Positions 45,745-54,935 of a stretch of 64,000 nt of DNA are shown here, piece by piece. Under the pieces are notes generated by a model, which was not told the origin of the DNA, ran no database searches, and saw only the letters and a program-made list of their open reading frames with translations. Location: NCBI RefSeq assembly GCF_008329965.1, contig NZ_CP036150.1, positions 3,762,439 through 3,826,438 of the forward strand, in the 5' to 3' direction. This DNA is from Oceanispirochaeta crateris (lineage in GTDB: Bacteria > Spirochaetota > Spirochaetia > DSM-2461). How positions within the stretch are numbered: the stretch's first letter is position 1; each line of letters opens with the position of its first letter. A program made the position numbers and the translations under genes.

Positions 45745-46800
45745 TTATTTGATAGCCTGGATTCCGTTGTAAAGTTCTGTAAAGCCTGCTTCTTCTACAT
45801 ATTTAAGAAGTGCAGGTGTTGCTCTTGCCTTGAATTCGGCCTTATCTGCATCAGAGAAGGGGTGAACGTTGGCTAAACCACTCTTAACAAGTTTATCCAA
45901 TTCAATTTGGCCAAGTTCCAGTTCAACCTGAGCTCCGAATTCTCCTGCTTCTTTACCGGCTTTCATAATAGCTGCCTGAACAGTTGGAGAGAATTTATTG
46001 TAAGCTTTTTCTGACATGAATAAAGGACGGACTGTAATGGAGTGCTCGTTCAGAGTATAGTGGGGTGCCACTTCAAAGAATCTCATCTGTGCGTATCCGA
46101 TCTTTTCATTTTCAAGACCCTGAATAACACCTGTTTGAATGGCACTGTATACTTCATCATAGGCAATTACAGAGGGAACCGCTCCTACAGCATCAAATAC
46201 TTTTGCCCAGATGGGTGCTCCTTGAACTCTGAGTTTGAATCCCTGAAGATCTTCCATGTTTGTTATGGGGTAGTTGGATATGATACTTCTGCTGGCTCCC
46301 CCGGCATAACCGATGATACGAACATTGGCTTTTTTAACAACATCTTCTTCAATAGCTTTAAATAAATCGCTGGCTAGAACTCTGTTTCTGTGAGCGTAAT
46401 CTTTAAATAAGAGAGGCATATCCACAATGGCTATGCTAGGAACACGTGTTGCAATATTTGCTGGAGCTAAAATAGCAAGGTCTACAGATTCTCCCTGACT
46501 CATGAATCGAAAATAGTCTGTTTCGATGCCTAGAGATTTATTCAGGTTGTACTTTACTTCAATTGTCACTTCATCTTGGTATTTATTCACAAGTTCTTCA
46601 AATTTGTAGTAGGTCTGAGTGAAGGGGTGAACTTCATCAAACATGGATGCCGCATTGATTTTCATCACCTTTTTTTCACCATTGGCCGGTGCTGCTGAAT
46701 CCTGCTGTCCGTTTGCAAAAGCGGATACGGAAAGAAGAAAAAAAGATGCAATAAGGAGCATCAGGACTGTTAACCGAATACTTTTCATTTTGAATGTCAT
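45745..46800 (-). CDS. dctP: TRAP solute-binding protein, DctP family (system 3)
   Basis: 351 residues from the ATG at 46800, which has GGAGG 7 nt upstream; the ATG at 46806 abuts that site. The signal peptide ends near SAFANGQQDSA without cysteine. DctP features: INAASMFDEVHPFTQTYYKFEE, QGFKLRVQGAPIWAKVFDAVGA (ligand arginine) and AYDEVYSAIQTGVIQGLENE. The sugar-phosphate isomerase at the operon end gives no clear hint of the substrate. Confidence 0.92.
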   Translation of the reverse strand: MTFKMKSIRLTVLMLLIASFFLLSVSAFANGQQDSAAPANGEKKVMKINAASMFDEVHPFTQTYYKFEELVNKYQDEVTIEVKYNLNKSLGIETDYFRFMSQGESVDLAILAPANIATRVPSIAIVDMPLLFKDYAHRNRVLASDLFKAIEEDVVKKANVRIIGYAGGASRSIISNYPITNMEDLQGFKLRVQGAPIWAKVFDAVGAVPSVIAYDEVYSAIQTGVIQGLENEKIGYAQMRFFEVAPHYTLNEHSITVRPLFMSEKAYNKFSPTVQAAIMKAGKEAGEFGAQVELELGQIELDKLVKSGLANVHPFSDADKAEFKARATPALLKYVEEAGFTELYNGIQAIK

Positions 46801-46822
46801 ATACATTCCTCCTAATTTTTGT

Positions 46823-46836
46823 GTTTCTGATGAAAC
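46823..46836. promoter_or_regulatory. GTTTC/GAAAC inverted repeat before dctP (system 3)
   Basis: GTTTC and GAAAC are separated by 4 nt, 22 nt before the dctP ATG. Similar arms occur at 47990-48010 and 48098-48114 around the IclR gene, so this may be a weaker site for it. Confidence 0.45.
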
Positions 46837-47180
46837 TGTAGAAATAAACAGAAAATTCTTGACCTATTGATACAACTCATCCCCTACAAAGGAACTCAAA
46901 GATTGTCTATACTGGATGTAGTTTCGATATAAGAAATGATGTTTCAACAATTGATCTACATGATAAATCATGAAATTTAGATCTGTCAATAAAAAAATCT
47001 GATATGTTGAAGTGCTGTTCGGATATATGAATAGGTATTTCTTTATATAGAATCGATGCAAAACCATGAGGCAAATTACTTTGATATGATGAATCGATCT
47101 CTAAAGGGATATTCATAAGACCTTGGAGTGTAAGGTTTTATTTTGCAGTAACTAGGTGTTTAGAGACGGTTCTGTGGAAA
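46837..47180. other. Intergenic region between iclR and TRAP system 3
   Basis: About 340 bp. A minus-strand frame of some 70 codons (47116-46907) is open but has no ribosome site or recognisable sequence, so I do not call it. No terminator is obvious after iclR. Confidence 0.4.
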
Positions 47181-47987
47181 TTAATTTGTTCCTTTGTTTC
47201 TCTGTTCGGGAATGTATCCCATGGTTCTGGAAATCTGAAGACCAGTTTCTTTTAGTTGTTTGAGAATTTCATCTTCCAGATCCTCCCTGGAAATAATGCT
47301 CACAGGACAGGAAACACTGATGGCGGCAACGCATTGAGAGTGAAGGTTCATAACGGGAACGGCAATACACTGAAGTCCCAGAGCATGTTCTTGCAGATCC
47401 AGAGAATATCCCTGTTGCTTTACCTTTACCAATTCTTCCAGGTAACGGTCACAATCGGTAATCGTGTATTCTGTAATACTCCTCATTTTCACAGATCTTA
47501 AGATCTCCCTGAGGTCACCACGCTCCAAATGGGCCATAAGAACCTTTCCCGCAGCAGTTGAATAGACATCTGTGCGATGGCCGATGAAAGAACTGCATGT
47601 CAAAGCACCGGGCTGATGGTTGACATCCACCTTGTCTACATAAACCACCTCGTTATGATCCAAAACCAGCATATGGACGGTTTCGCTGAGTTTCCGGCTT
47701 AGCTGTTCCAAGAAATAGTGGCCCCGTTCTCTGACATCCAACCTCTGAAGATAGGATTGTCCGGCCCGTACTAACCCAAGGCCAATATCATATTTTCTGG
47801 ACTCACCGTCTTTTTGGAGATATCCGAATTCTGTCAGGGTTTTCATATGGTGGTGAATGGAAGACTTGTTCATATCCAGATTTTCAGCAATTTCCTTGAT
47901 GCTCATGGGTCTGTTTGTCTGTTGTATTATTTCGATGATGGCAATTGCCTTTCCTATCGTGTTTAACTTTGTTTCGATTTGTTCCAT
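47181..47987 (-). CDS. IclR family transcriptional regulator
   Basis: 268 residues. The winged HTH (GKAIAIIEIIQQTNRPMSIKEIAENLDMNKSSIHHHMKTLTEFGYL) is followed by the effector domain (VYSTAAGKVLMAHLERG, DLQEHALGLQCIAVPVMNLHSQCVAAISVSCP). It is divergent from the TTT system B genes, and a strong palindrome touches its start. It likely controls that operon, itself and perhaps TRAP system 3. Confidence 0.92.
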   Translation of the reverse strand: MEQIETKLNTIGKAIAIIEIIQQTNRPMSIKEIAENLDMNKSSIHHHMKTLTEFGYLQKDGESRKYDIGLGLVRAGQSYLQRLDVRERGHYFLEQLSRKLSETVHMLVLDHNEVVYVDKVDVNHQPGALTCSSFIGHRTDVYSTAAGKVLMAHLERGDLREILRSVKMRSITEYTITDCDRYLEELVKVKQQGYSLDLQEHALGLQCIAVPVMNLHSQCVAAISVSCPVSIISREDLEDEILKQLKETGLQISRTMGYIPEQRNKGTN

Positions 47988-47989
47988 CT

Positions 47990-48010
47990 GTATTTCATAT
48001 TATGAAATAC
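47990..48010. promoter_or_regulatory. Perfect 21-bp palindromic operator at the iclR start
   Basis: GTATTTCATA and TATGAAATAC flank a central T. It begins 3 nt upstream of the iclR start codon, so binding would block iclR transcription. Confidence 0.75.
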
Positions 48011-48048
48011 CGTTCCGCGTCAAGAAAAAAAAGCATTAAAAATTTTTC

Positions 48049-48114
48049 TTGACAGATTTGGGAAGTAGCCTTTATCATCACAATTAACAGAAACGTAGTT
48101 TCTAAATATGAAAC
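48049..48114 (+). promoter_or_regulatory. Promoter and second IclR-type operator before the TTT system B operon
   Basis: TTGACA (48049-48054) is followed at 17 nt by TTATCA (48072-48077). GTTTC/GAAAC (48098-48114), sharing TTTC and ATGAAA with the palindrome at 47990, lies just downstream. Confidence 0.6.
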
Positions 48115-48127
48115 GAGGATGCGGGAT

Positions 48128-48601
48128 ATGAATCATAGAATGCTTGTCCAAGAGGCTATTCGACTGTTGGAACCGTCAATACAAAAACTTTTATCAGAGA
48201 AAGCAAAAAGAAGAGACATGCACGTCGTTGTCATGAACCCAACATTGAAACCTTGGGACTGTCCTTTCGAAGAAGCCATACTGATGGAATATTCCTTTAC
48301 AGATCCAACAGTCTGGGAGAATCCCTATGATGAGATGGCCCGTGAAAAGGCCCGGCAGGCCTGGAGAGCCGGCAGAAGTAATGTTGAGAGCCATTTATTG
48401 GCCCCTGCAACCCTCAAAGACGGCGATCTCGCCTTCTATGGTTCTTTTGAACATTTAGGCGTCATCGTTGCTGCTAGTGGTGTGGAAAGCTGGTTTGATG
48501 TTCTGATCAGCGGCTGGATTGCCGTTGCTGTTCAACAACTTGCTCAGGCCGAGTACCAGGATTTTAAGACAAAAACACCAATGGCCCGGTTCATTGGTTA
48601 A
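48128..48601 (+). CDS. Conserved-looking protein of unknown function, possibly GlcG/DUF336-like
   Basis: 157 residues from the ATG at 48128 (GAGG 9 nt upstream; the ATG at 48119 abuts that site). It has no signal peptide or membrane segment. The middle is rich in Trp, Asp, Glu and Arg (NPTLKPWDCPFEEAILMEYSF, WENPYDEMAREKARQAWRAGRS). The end (DLAFYGSFEHLGVIVAASGVESWFDVLISGWIAVAVQQLA) vaguely resembles the Gly-rich GlcG/HbpS end, but I do not assign it. It leads the tctCBA operon, so it probably acts on the transported acid. Confidence 0.6.
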   Translation: MNHRMLVQEAIRLLEPSIQKLLSEKAKRRDMHVVVMNPTLKPWDCPFEEAILMEYSFTDPTVWENPYDEMAREKARQAWRAGRSNVESHLLAPATLKDGDLAFYGSFEHLGVIVAASGVESWFDVLISGWIAVAVQQLAQAEYQDFKTKTPMARFIG

Positions 48602-48660
48602 TTTTTCATTTTGTGTGCAATACACCTAAGGGTGAAATGAAATATATAAGGAGTTTTTTT

Positions 48661-49638
48661 ATGAAGAGATTAGTTGTTTTGTTACTTGCTATGTTCATGG
48701 TCAGCAGCCTCGTCACAGCGGCTGGACAAGGTGAAAAGGGGGGCCCTTCTTTTCCTGAAAAAGACTTAACGCTTATTGTTCCTTGGTCTGCCGGTGGTGG
48801 TACAGATACCATTGCCAGGGCTCTTGTAAAGAATGCCAAAGAGTATATCGGTGTCAACGTTAATGTTGTAAACAAGACTGGTGGACAAGGTGTTGTTGGA
48901 ATGGCAGAAGTCATGTCTGGTCGTCCTGACGGCTATACCGTGGGACTCATTACTTTCGGTCTGAGCACCTACAAACTGATGGGATTGTCCGAGATGACAT
49001 TCAGAGATTTTGAACTTCTTCAGCTTCTCAATCAGAGTGCTGCTGTAATCTACGTCAAGGCTGATTCTCAGTGGGATAGTTTGAAAGATCTCGTTGATTA
49101 TGCAAAGGCTAATCCCGGGCAGGTTTCTCTAGGACACACCGGAGCTGGTGGTGACAAGCATCTTTCTGCCGCGTCCTTCGCAACCGAAGAAGGGATTGAA
49201 TTTAACTATGTTCCCTTTGATGGTGCTGCTCCCTCCCGTTCTGCCGTTCTGGGTGGACATGTGGATGTCGCCGTTGCCGGTATTGCAGAAGTTAAACAGC
49301 TTTATGAAGCAGGCGAAATCAAGGTTCTCTGTGTGAATAATCTTGTAAAAGAACCTAATTTCCCCGATATCCCCACTATTGTAGAGGCAGGGTTTGACAT
49401 TGAAGCTCCTGTTTTGGACTGGAGAGGTCTGGCTCTTCCCAAGGGTGTAGCCGAAGACAGAGTGGCTTTCCTTGAAGAGGGTTTTAAGAAGATGTTTGAT
49501 GATCCTGAATTCAGACAGTTTTGTGAAGAAGTGGGTCTGACCCTTGTGTATGAAGATTCAACCGGATTTGAAGACTTCCTGGGTAATATGGAAAAGGTTC
49601 TCACACCAACCCTGGAATCAGTCGGTCTACTGAAATAA
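48661..49638 (+). CDS. tctC: TTT solute-binding protein TctC (system B)
   Basis: 325 residues. AAGGAG precedes the ATG at 48661; the upstream in-frame start at 48613 has none. The signal peptide ends near LVTAAGQGEKGG. TctC motifs: IVPWSAGGGTDTIARALVK, NKTGGQGVVGMAEVMSGRPDGYTVG, LGHTGAGGDKHLSAA, GHVDVAVAGIAEV and GLALPKGVAEDR. Confidence 0.94.
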   Translation: MKRLVVLLLAMFMVSSLVTAAGQGEKGGPSFPEKDLTLIVPWSAGGGTDTIARALVKNAKEYIGVNVNVVNKTGGQGVVGMAEVMSGRPDGYTVGLITFGLSTYKLMGLSEMTFRDFELLQLLNQSAAVIYVKADSQWDSLKDLVDYAKANPGQVSLGHTGAGGDKHLSAASFATEEGIEFNYVPFDGAAPSRSAVLGGHVDVAVAGIAEVKQLYEAGEIKVLCVNNLVKEPNFPDIPTIVEAGFDIEAPVLDWRGLALPKGVAEDRVAFLEEGFKKMFDDPEFRQFCEEVGLTLVYEDSTGFEDFLGNMEKVLTPTLESVGLLK

Positions 49639-49702
49639 GTTCATACGACCGTCTCATTCAGGTTTAACTTGAATCGGGCGGTCTTTTTTTTAAGGAGTTC
49701 AT

Positions 49703-50167
49703 ATGAGCAGCAAACGGATCAATTTATCCGTCGGCACTGGTCTGTCCATATTCAGCGTGGCAGTATTCCTTTATGCCAATCAATACAAGGGAACAGGCGT
49801 CAATCAGTATGGTCCCAATTTTTTCCCTCAGGTGTTGTCAGTCTTCCTATTTATAACCTCAGTTTTATTGATTGTGAAGGCTGTCAAAGGCCAGAGTGAG
49901 GAAGATCTTGAGACTATACATTTTAAGGGTCTGATCCGTTCAGGAATAACAGTGCTTATCTCGGTTGTTTATCTTTTTTTTATGCAGGTCAGTGGGTTTC
50001 TTCTGGCGACAGTTATCTTTCTGTTTGTCATGATGACCTACCTGGGACAGAAAGGGATTGTGAAACGAATCATCAGTGCTCTTTCTGTATCCCTTATTAT
50101 ATATGCCATATTCTATTTCTTTCTGAAGATCCCCCTTCCTGAGGGAATCTTTCAGAGGATTTATTAA
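49703..50167 (+). CDS. tctB: TTT small permease TctB (system B)
   Basis: 154 residues, four hydrophobic segments in two pairs separated by a charged loop. The first helix is followed by NQYGPNFFPQVLSVFLFITS, as usual for TctB. AAGGAG precedes the ATG. Confidence 0.88.
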   Translation: MSSKRINLSVGTGLSIFSVAVFLYANQYKGTGVNQYGPNFFPQVLSVFLFITSVLLIVKAVKGQSEEDLETIHFKGLIRSGITVLISVVYLFFMQVSGFLLATVIFLFVMMTYLGQKGIVKRIISALSVSLIIYAIFYFFLKIPLPEGIFQRIY

Positions 50168-50208
50168 GGCCCTTAGGTCTATTTTATTAAATTGTTGAGG
50201 CTCAGTAG

Positions 50209-50227
50209 GAGTCTCAATAGGAGACTC
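50209..50227 (+). promoter_or_regulatory. Hairpin over the tctA ribosome site
   Basis: GAGTCTC and GAGACTC form a 7-bp stem with a 5-nt loop ending 7 nt before the tctA ATG. The loop and arms contain the AGGAG sequence, so folding would mask the ribosome site. Confidence 0.5.
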
Positions 50228-50234
50228 AAAATTA

Positions 50235-51746
50235 ATGGACAGTTTCATTTATCTAATTTCAGCCTTTGATACAATACTATCAAGCCCTATCAGTCTCTTG
50301 TTTGTGACTATTGGAGTCACTGCCGGGATTATTGTCGGATCACTTCCTGGTTTAACGGCCACTATGGGATGTGCTCTGCTCATTCCCTTTACCTTCAATC
50401 TTCCGCCTATTCAGGGACTGGTCATGTTAATGGGAATCTTTTCGGGAGGAATTTACGGTGGATCTATTTCGGGTATTCTGATTAGAACTCCCGGGACTCC
50501 TGCCGCAGCGGCCACTCTGCTGGACGGACATCCTCTGGCTCAGAGGGGAGAAGGGGGAAAGGCTATAGGTATAGCCACCATAGCCTCTTTTGTCGGAGGA
50601 ACCGTAGGGGCTCTTATCATGTCCTTTCTCTCTCCTCAGATTGCCCGTTTCGGTTTAAAGTTCGGCCCGCCTGAATTCTTTGCACTGGCCATTTTCGGAC
50701 TCTCAATGATTGTTTCTATCTCAGGGAAATCCATTCTGAAGGGCTTCATCTCCGCCATTGTCGGATTATTGATTGCCACTGTGGGATTTGACCCCCTGTC
50801 CGGGGTTCCCCGTTTTCACTTTGGTAATCCGAATCTTTTGGGCGGCTTGGAGTTCATTCCCGCCCTCATAGGTCTTTTTGGTTTTGCCCAGGTCTTCAGA
50901 AATATTGAAAAGATGGAGATTGTCCCTCATATCAAGTCCAAGGTCGGGAAAATCTTACCTAGCCGCAAAGATGTGATCAAACTCCTGCCCACCATGTTTA
51001 AATCGGGGACTTTGGGTACATTTGTCGGCTCTATCCCTGGACTCGGTTGTGATGTTGCCGCTTTCATCGCCTACGGCGAAGCAAAACGGACATCCAAGCA
51101 TCCTGAAGAGTTCGGAAAGGGATCTCTCTACGGTATTGCAGCACCAGAATCGGCTAATAATGGAGCCACAGGCGGCGCCATGATTCCAATGCTGACTCTG
51201 GGGATACCCGGGGATGCTGTTACCGCTGTCTTACTGGGTGCATTGACCATCCATGGATTACAGCCGGGACCTCTCTTGTTTAGAGATCATATCGACATTG
51301 TTTATCCCATTTTTGCGGGTATGATTCTCTGCCAGATAGCCCTGTTGGTCATTGGTTTAAGCGGTGCAAAATTATTTGCAAGGCTCATCAATATAGACCG
51401 TAAAATCTTGACACCTGTCATCTTTCTTCTTTGTATCATGGGGTCCTTCTCCATGAGATTTAGTTTCTTTGATGTGGGACTGGCGCTGATTGTGGGTATC
51501 CTTGCCTATTTCATGGAATATGGTGGGTTCTCGGTTTCTCCCATACTGCTGGCCCTGATTCTCGGACCTATGGCGGAACAGAATATGCGGCGATCCTTGA
51601 TGTTGTCTCATGGTGATCCCATGATCTTTTTTACAAGACCTCTGTCTGTGATTTTTCTTCTACTGACTGTGTTCATCACCGTAACCAGCTATAGGAAAAT
51701 GAGAAAATTGCAGGCTCTGGAAAATGAAACTTCCAAGGAATCGTAG
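50235..51746 (+). CDS. tctA: TTT large permease TctA (system B)
   Basis: 503 residues with about twelve helices. GIIVGSLPGLTATMGCALLIP, YGGSISGILIRTPGTPAAAATLLDGHPLAQRG, FVGSIPGLGCDVAAFIAYGEAKR and GGAMIPMLTLGIPGDAVTAVLLGAL are TctA signatures. Confidence 0.94.
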   Translation: MDSFIYLISAFDTILSSPISLLFVTIGVTAGIIVGSLPGLTATMGCALLIPFTFNLPPIQGLVMLMGIFSGGIYGGSISGILIRTPGTPAAAATLLDGHPLAQRGEGGKAIGIATIASFVGGTVGALIMSFLSPQIARFGLKFGPPEFFALAIFGLSMIVSISGKSILKGFISAIVGLLIATVGFDPLSGVPRFHFGNPNLLGGLEFIPALIGLFGFAQVFRNIEKMEIVPHIKSKVGKILPSRKDVIKLLPTMFKSGTLGTFVGSIPGLGCDVAAFIAYGEAKRTSKHPEEFGKGSLYGIAAPESANNGATGGAMIPMLTLGIPGDAVTAVLLGALTIHGLQPGPLLFRDHIDIVYPIFAGMILCQIALLVIGLSGAKLFARLINIDRKILTPVIFLLCIMGSFSMRFSFFDVGLALIVGILAYFMEYGGFSVSPILLALILGPMAEQNMRRSLMLSHGDPMIFFTRPLSVIFLLLTVFITVTSYRKMRKLQALENETSKES

Positions 51747-51789
51747 TTTTCTAAAAGGGGCTGGCCCCCAATAAATAAGGAATGTGATT

Positions 51790-52977
51790 ATGATGAATTT
51801 TGAATGGAATCTTCCTACAAAACTGAACTATGGAGTTGGCAATCTGGAAAAAGTAGGAGAGCTGACTAAGAATACAGGAAAAAAAGCCTTTGTGGTTTCT
51901 TATGCAGAACCAGGAAAGGGTGTCTGGGTGGTGGAACAAGCCCTGAAGTCTCTGGAGAAAGCGGGGGTAGCCTACTATCTTTACGATGCAATTGAACCCA
52001 ATCCCCGGGTCACAACTATTGATGCGGGGGTCAAAAAGTTCATTGAAGAGGAGTGTGATTTTCTTATTGGAGTTGGTGGCGGTAGCGTTATCGACGCAGG
52101 AAAATACATTGCTGCCACGGCTTTCAGCGGAGGCTCTTGCTGGGATTATGTCATACTGAAAGAGCGGAAAGAGAAGGTCTATACCGGAGCATATCCTATC
52201 ATCGCTGTGCCCACGGTGGCAGCCTCTGGGTCCGAAGCCAATGCGGGGGGGGTTATCACAAACTGGGAGACGAATGAGAAGAGTTTCTGCCGGTCAGAGT
52301 ATCGTATTCCCCGGATGGCAATCATAGATCCAAAGGTCTTTGCCTCTTTGCCCAGACACATTACTATTGACAGCAGTGTGGATATCTTTTCGCATCTGAT
52401 TGAGCATTATCTTTCCAGTGCATCCGAGTCGGAAATCGCAGACCGCATGACCGAGGGGATGATCCTCACTGTCATGGAAATGCTGGACAAGGTTCTGGTG
52501 AATCCAGAAGATCTGGATGCGCGGGGGCAGCTCTCTCTTTGCTCCATTTTTGGATGGTCAGGTCTCCAGGCAATAGGCAGGACCGGATCCATTCCTATTC
52601 ATTTTATAGAACATCAGCTGAGCGGACACTTTGATATCAGCCATGGAAAAGGAATTGCACTAGTGATCCCTCCCTATCTGGAATACTTTGCCGAGGCCCG
52701 GCCGGATCGTTGGGCTAAATTGGCCAGAAGAGTCTTTGGCGTTGTTGAACCTGATGATAATAAAGCCGCAAAACTTTTGGCGCCAAAGGTCATTGAATGG
52801 TTCAAGAGGGTAGACAGCTATCACACTCTCACCAGTGTCGGTATTGGTGGAGAGCATAATGAAATGCTGGCAGATGATATCATTCGGATGTATGGCACAC
52901 TAGAGGGGAATAAAGTTCCCGGGTCTCGTCCCATGTCAAAAGAAGATATCATGAATGTCCTCAATGCCGCCGTATAA
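51790..52977 (+). CDS. Iron-containing alcohol dehydrogenase (group III, butanol-dehydrogenase-like)
   Basis: 395 residues. NAD(P)-binding GVGGGSVIDAGKYIAA, followed by PTVAASGSEANAGGVITN. The metal ligands fall in VDIFSHLIEHYL (Asp, His) and IEHQLSGHFDISHGKGIAL (His, His). It starts FEWNLPTKLNYGVGNLEKVG. AAGG lies 9 nt before the ATG at 51790; a GTG at 51784 is an alternative. It follows tctA by 43 nt, so it probably reduces an aldehyde or oxidises an alcohol derived from the imported acid. Confidence 0.9.
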   Translation: MMNFEWNLPTKLNYGVGNLEKVGELTKNTGKKAFVVSYAEPGKGVWVVEQALKSLEKAGVAYYLYDAIEPNPRVTTIDAGVKKFIEEECDFLIGVGGGSVIDAGKYIAATAFSGGSCWDYVILKERKEKVYTGAYPIIAVPTVAASGSEANAGGVITNWETNEKSFCRSEYRIPRMAIIDPKVFASLPRHITIDSSVDIFSHLIEHYLSSASESEIADRMTEGMILTVMEMLDKVLVNPEDLDARGQLSLCSIFGWSGLQAIGRTGSIPIHFIEHQLSGHFDISHGKGIALVIPPYLEYFAEARPDRWAKLARRVFGVVEPDDNKAAKLLAPKVIEWFKRVDSYHTLTSVGIGGEHNEMLADDIIRMYGTLEGNKVPGSRPMSKEDIMNVLNAAV

Positions 52978-53000
52978 ACTTTGAGATTCCGTGAAACTTA

Positions 53001-53051
53001 ACCGGACATTTTCCGTTCTGATCAACTCAGGCCGGGTGTCCGGTTTTTTTT
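53001..53051 (+). terminator. Intrinsic terminator after the alcohol dehydrogenase
   Basis: ACCGGACA and TGTCCGGT form the stem with a 28-nt loop, followed by seven or more T. Confidence 0.8.
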
Positions 53052-53120
53052 ATGATGAAGCAAAGGAGTGGTCAGATTCATTTTTGTCTTGAATTGCTTC
53101 CAGTGAAGTAGTTTTCCTAT

Positions 53121-53236
53121 TTGTTCTAAGCCACATAATAGTGTAGAATACAATCCATGAAAACTTCCCAAGTCAACTGAATTGTCTCTTCAGAAAGGAT
53201 TTCATTAGGATGTTTCTGTTTATAAACTCCTTTCTG
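53121..53236 (+). promoter_or_regulatory. Promoter and stem-loop leader of the peptide ABC operon
   Basis: TTGTTC (53121-53126), a 17-nt spacer and TAGAAT (53144-53149) make a plausible promoter. The ~130-nt leader contains CAGAAAGGA (53191-53199) and TCCTTTCTG (53228-53236), a 9-bp stem with a 28-nt loop. Confidence 0.5.
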
Positions 53237-53287
53237 GCAGAGTTCTGAAAATGATTGGGAAATCAAAATGTTCTACAAGGAGATTGT

Positions 53288-54916
53288 ATGAAAAAATTAT
53301 TCAAAATCAGCATGGCTCTGTTGCTGCTTTTTTCTGTGACAGCATTGTTTGCCGCAGGGAACCAGGACGCATCAGAAATGAAATCTAACACTATGTCTGA
53401 AGCATCAGATGCTGACAGTAAATTCGGTGGCGTTCTGGTCTTTGGACGTTCCGGTGATTCTGTAGGTCTTGATCCAGGACGGGAAACAGATGGAGAGTCA
53501 TTTTACGGCTCAACACCCGTTTATGATACACTGGTTGAATTTGTACCAGGAGAAACAGCCGTACGTCCTGCGTTGGCGGAAAGCTGGATTTTCGCAGAAG
53601 ACGGTTTAAGTGTGACATTTAAACTGAGACAGGGAGTCAAATTCCATGATGGAACTGACTTCAATGCCGATGCAGTTGTATATTCCTTTGAAAGACAGTT
53701 TAAAGAAGATCATCCTGACTATGACAATGGACCCTGGAAATACTGGGGATACATGGGTATGTCCGACATCATTGATGAGATCGTAGCCGATGATGAGTAT
53801 GCAGTAACATTTAAATTGAAAGTCAAAGAAGCTCCTTTTATCGCCAACTTGGCCATGGACTTCGCAGCCATCGTTTCTCCCACTGCCGCAGCAAAATATG
53901 GTGAAGATTTAGCATCCAACCCTGTTGGTACTGGACCTTTTAAATTTGTATCCTGGATCAAAGATGACAGCATCGTTTATGAAAGAAATGAAGACTTTTG
54001 GGGTGGAGATGTCTACCTGGACCGTCTCATTTTGAAAGTCATTCCCGATGCCACTGCCCGTTGGCTGGCTCTGAAAAAGGGTGAAGTGGATGTCATTGAC
54101 TTCCCATCTCCCGAAGACCTGGATGAAATGAAATCTACTGATGGAATCAAAGTGGTTCAGCAGGCAGGTCTCAATGTCGGATACCTGGCATTAAACACAG
54201 AAAAGGCTCCTTACGATAATAAGAAAGTAAGACAGGCTATGAACTATGCCATCGATAGAAATGAAATTGTGGCTGGTGTTTACGGTTCTGCAGGTCAGCC
54301 TGCCAAGAACCCTCTGCCTCCTACCATGTGGTCTTATAATGATGACATTGACGCCTATCCTTATGATCCTGAAATGGCTAAAAAACTTCTGGCAGAAGCC
54401 GGTTATCCAGACGGTTTCAAGACTGAAATCTGGGCCATGCCTGTTGCCAGACCCTACAACCCTAACGGAAAGAAGGTTGCAGAAATCATGCAGGCACAAC
54501 TTGCTAAAGTTGGTATTGAAGTAGAAGTTATCTCCTATGAATGGGGTACATACCTTGATAAGCTGGACTACGGCGAGCATCAGGCTGCCATGTTGGGTTG
54601 GACCGGTGATAACGGAGACCCTGATAACTTTCTTTGGGTTCTCCTTTCAAAACAGGCCGCTGTAAAACCTGCTGGTAACATCGCATTCTGGAAGAACGAT
54701 GAGTTTACAGATCTTATCGGTGAAGCCAAACAGGAAATGGATGTGGCTAAACGTACTGAACTGTATGAACAAGCACAGGTCGTGTTCCATGAGGAAGCAC
54801 CCTGGGTTCCCATTGCCCACTCTGTTGTATCCGAACCCATGAAAGATTCTGTACAGGACTTTGTTCTCTATCCTACGGGAAGAAGAGTCTTTACTAAGGT
54901 TTGGCTTAAAAAATAA
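53288..54916 (+). CDS. ABC transporter substrate-binding protein, peptide/nickel (SBP_bac_5) family
   Basis: 542 residues. AAGGAG precedes the ATG at 53288. The signal peptide ends near ALFAAGNQDASE without cysteine. The cluster-C fold is supported by LRQGVKFHDGTDFNADAVVYSFER, NPVGTGPFKFVSW, YLALNTEKAPYDNKKVRQAMNYAIDR and MLGWTGDNGDPDNFL, all close to DppA-type proteins. It probably binds dipeptides or a related small ligand. Confidence 0.93.
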   Translation: MKKLFKISMALLLLFSVTALFAAGNQDASEMKSNTMSEASDADSKFGGVLVFGRSGDSVGLDPGRETDGESFYGSTPVYDTLVEFVPGETAVRPALAESWIFAEDGLSVTFKLRQGVKFHDGTDFNADAVVYSFERQFKEDHPDYDNGPWKYWGYMGMSDIIDEIVADDEYAVTFKLKVKEAPFIANLAMDFAAIVSPTAAAKYGEDLASNPVGTGPFKFVSWIKDDSIVYERNEDFWGGDVYLDRLILKVIPDATARWLALKKGEVDVIDFPSPEDLDEMKSTDGIKVVQQAGLNVGYLALNTEKAPYDNKKVRQAMNYAIDRNEIVAGVYGSAGQPAKNPLPPTMWSYNDDIDAYPYDPEMAKKLLAEAGYPDGFKTEIWAMPVARPYNPNGKKVAEIMQAQLAKVGIEVEVISYEWGTYLDKLDYGEHQAAMLGWTGDNGDPDNFLWVLLSKQAAVKPAGNIAFWKNDEFTDLIGEAKQEMDVAKRTELYEQAQVVFHEEAPWVPIAHSVVSEPMKDSVQDFVLYPTGRRVFTKVWLKK

Positions 54917-54935
54917 TAAAATTTATTGAGATAGT

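Noticed and set aside
43870-46800. Assigning mannose or mannuronate as the substrate of TRAP system 3 because manA follows.
   Set aside because: A 90-nt gap and general isomerase function do not fix the substrate.
46907-47116. A 69-codon minus-strand frame between iclR and dctP.
   Set aside because: No ribosome site and no family-like pattern. Overlapping frames of similar length exist on the same strand.
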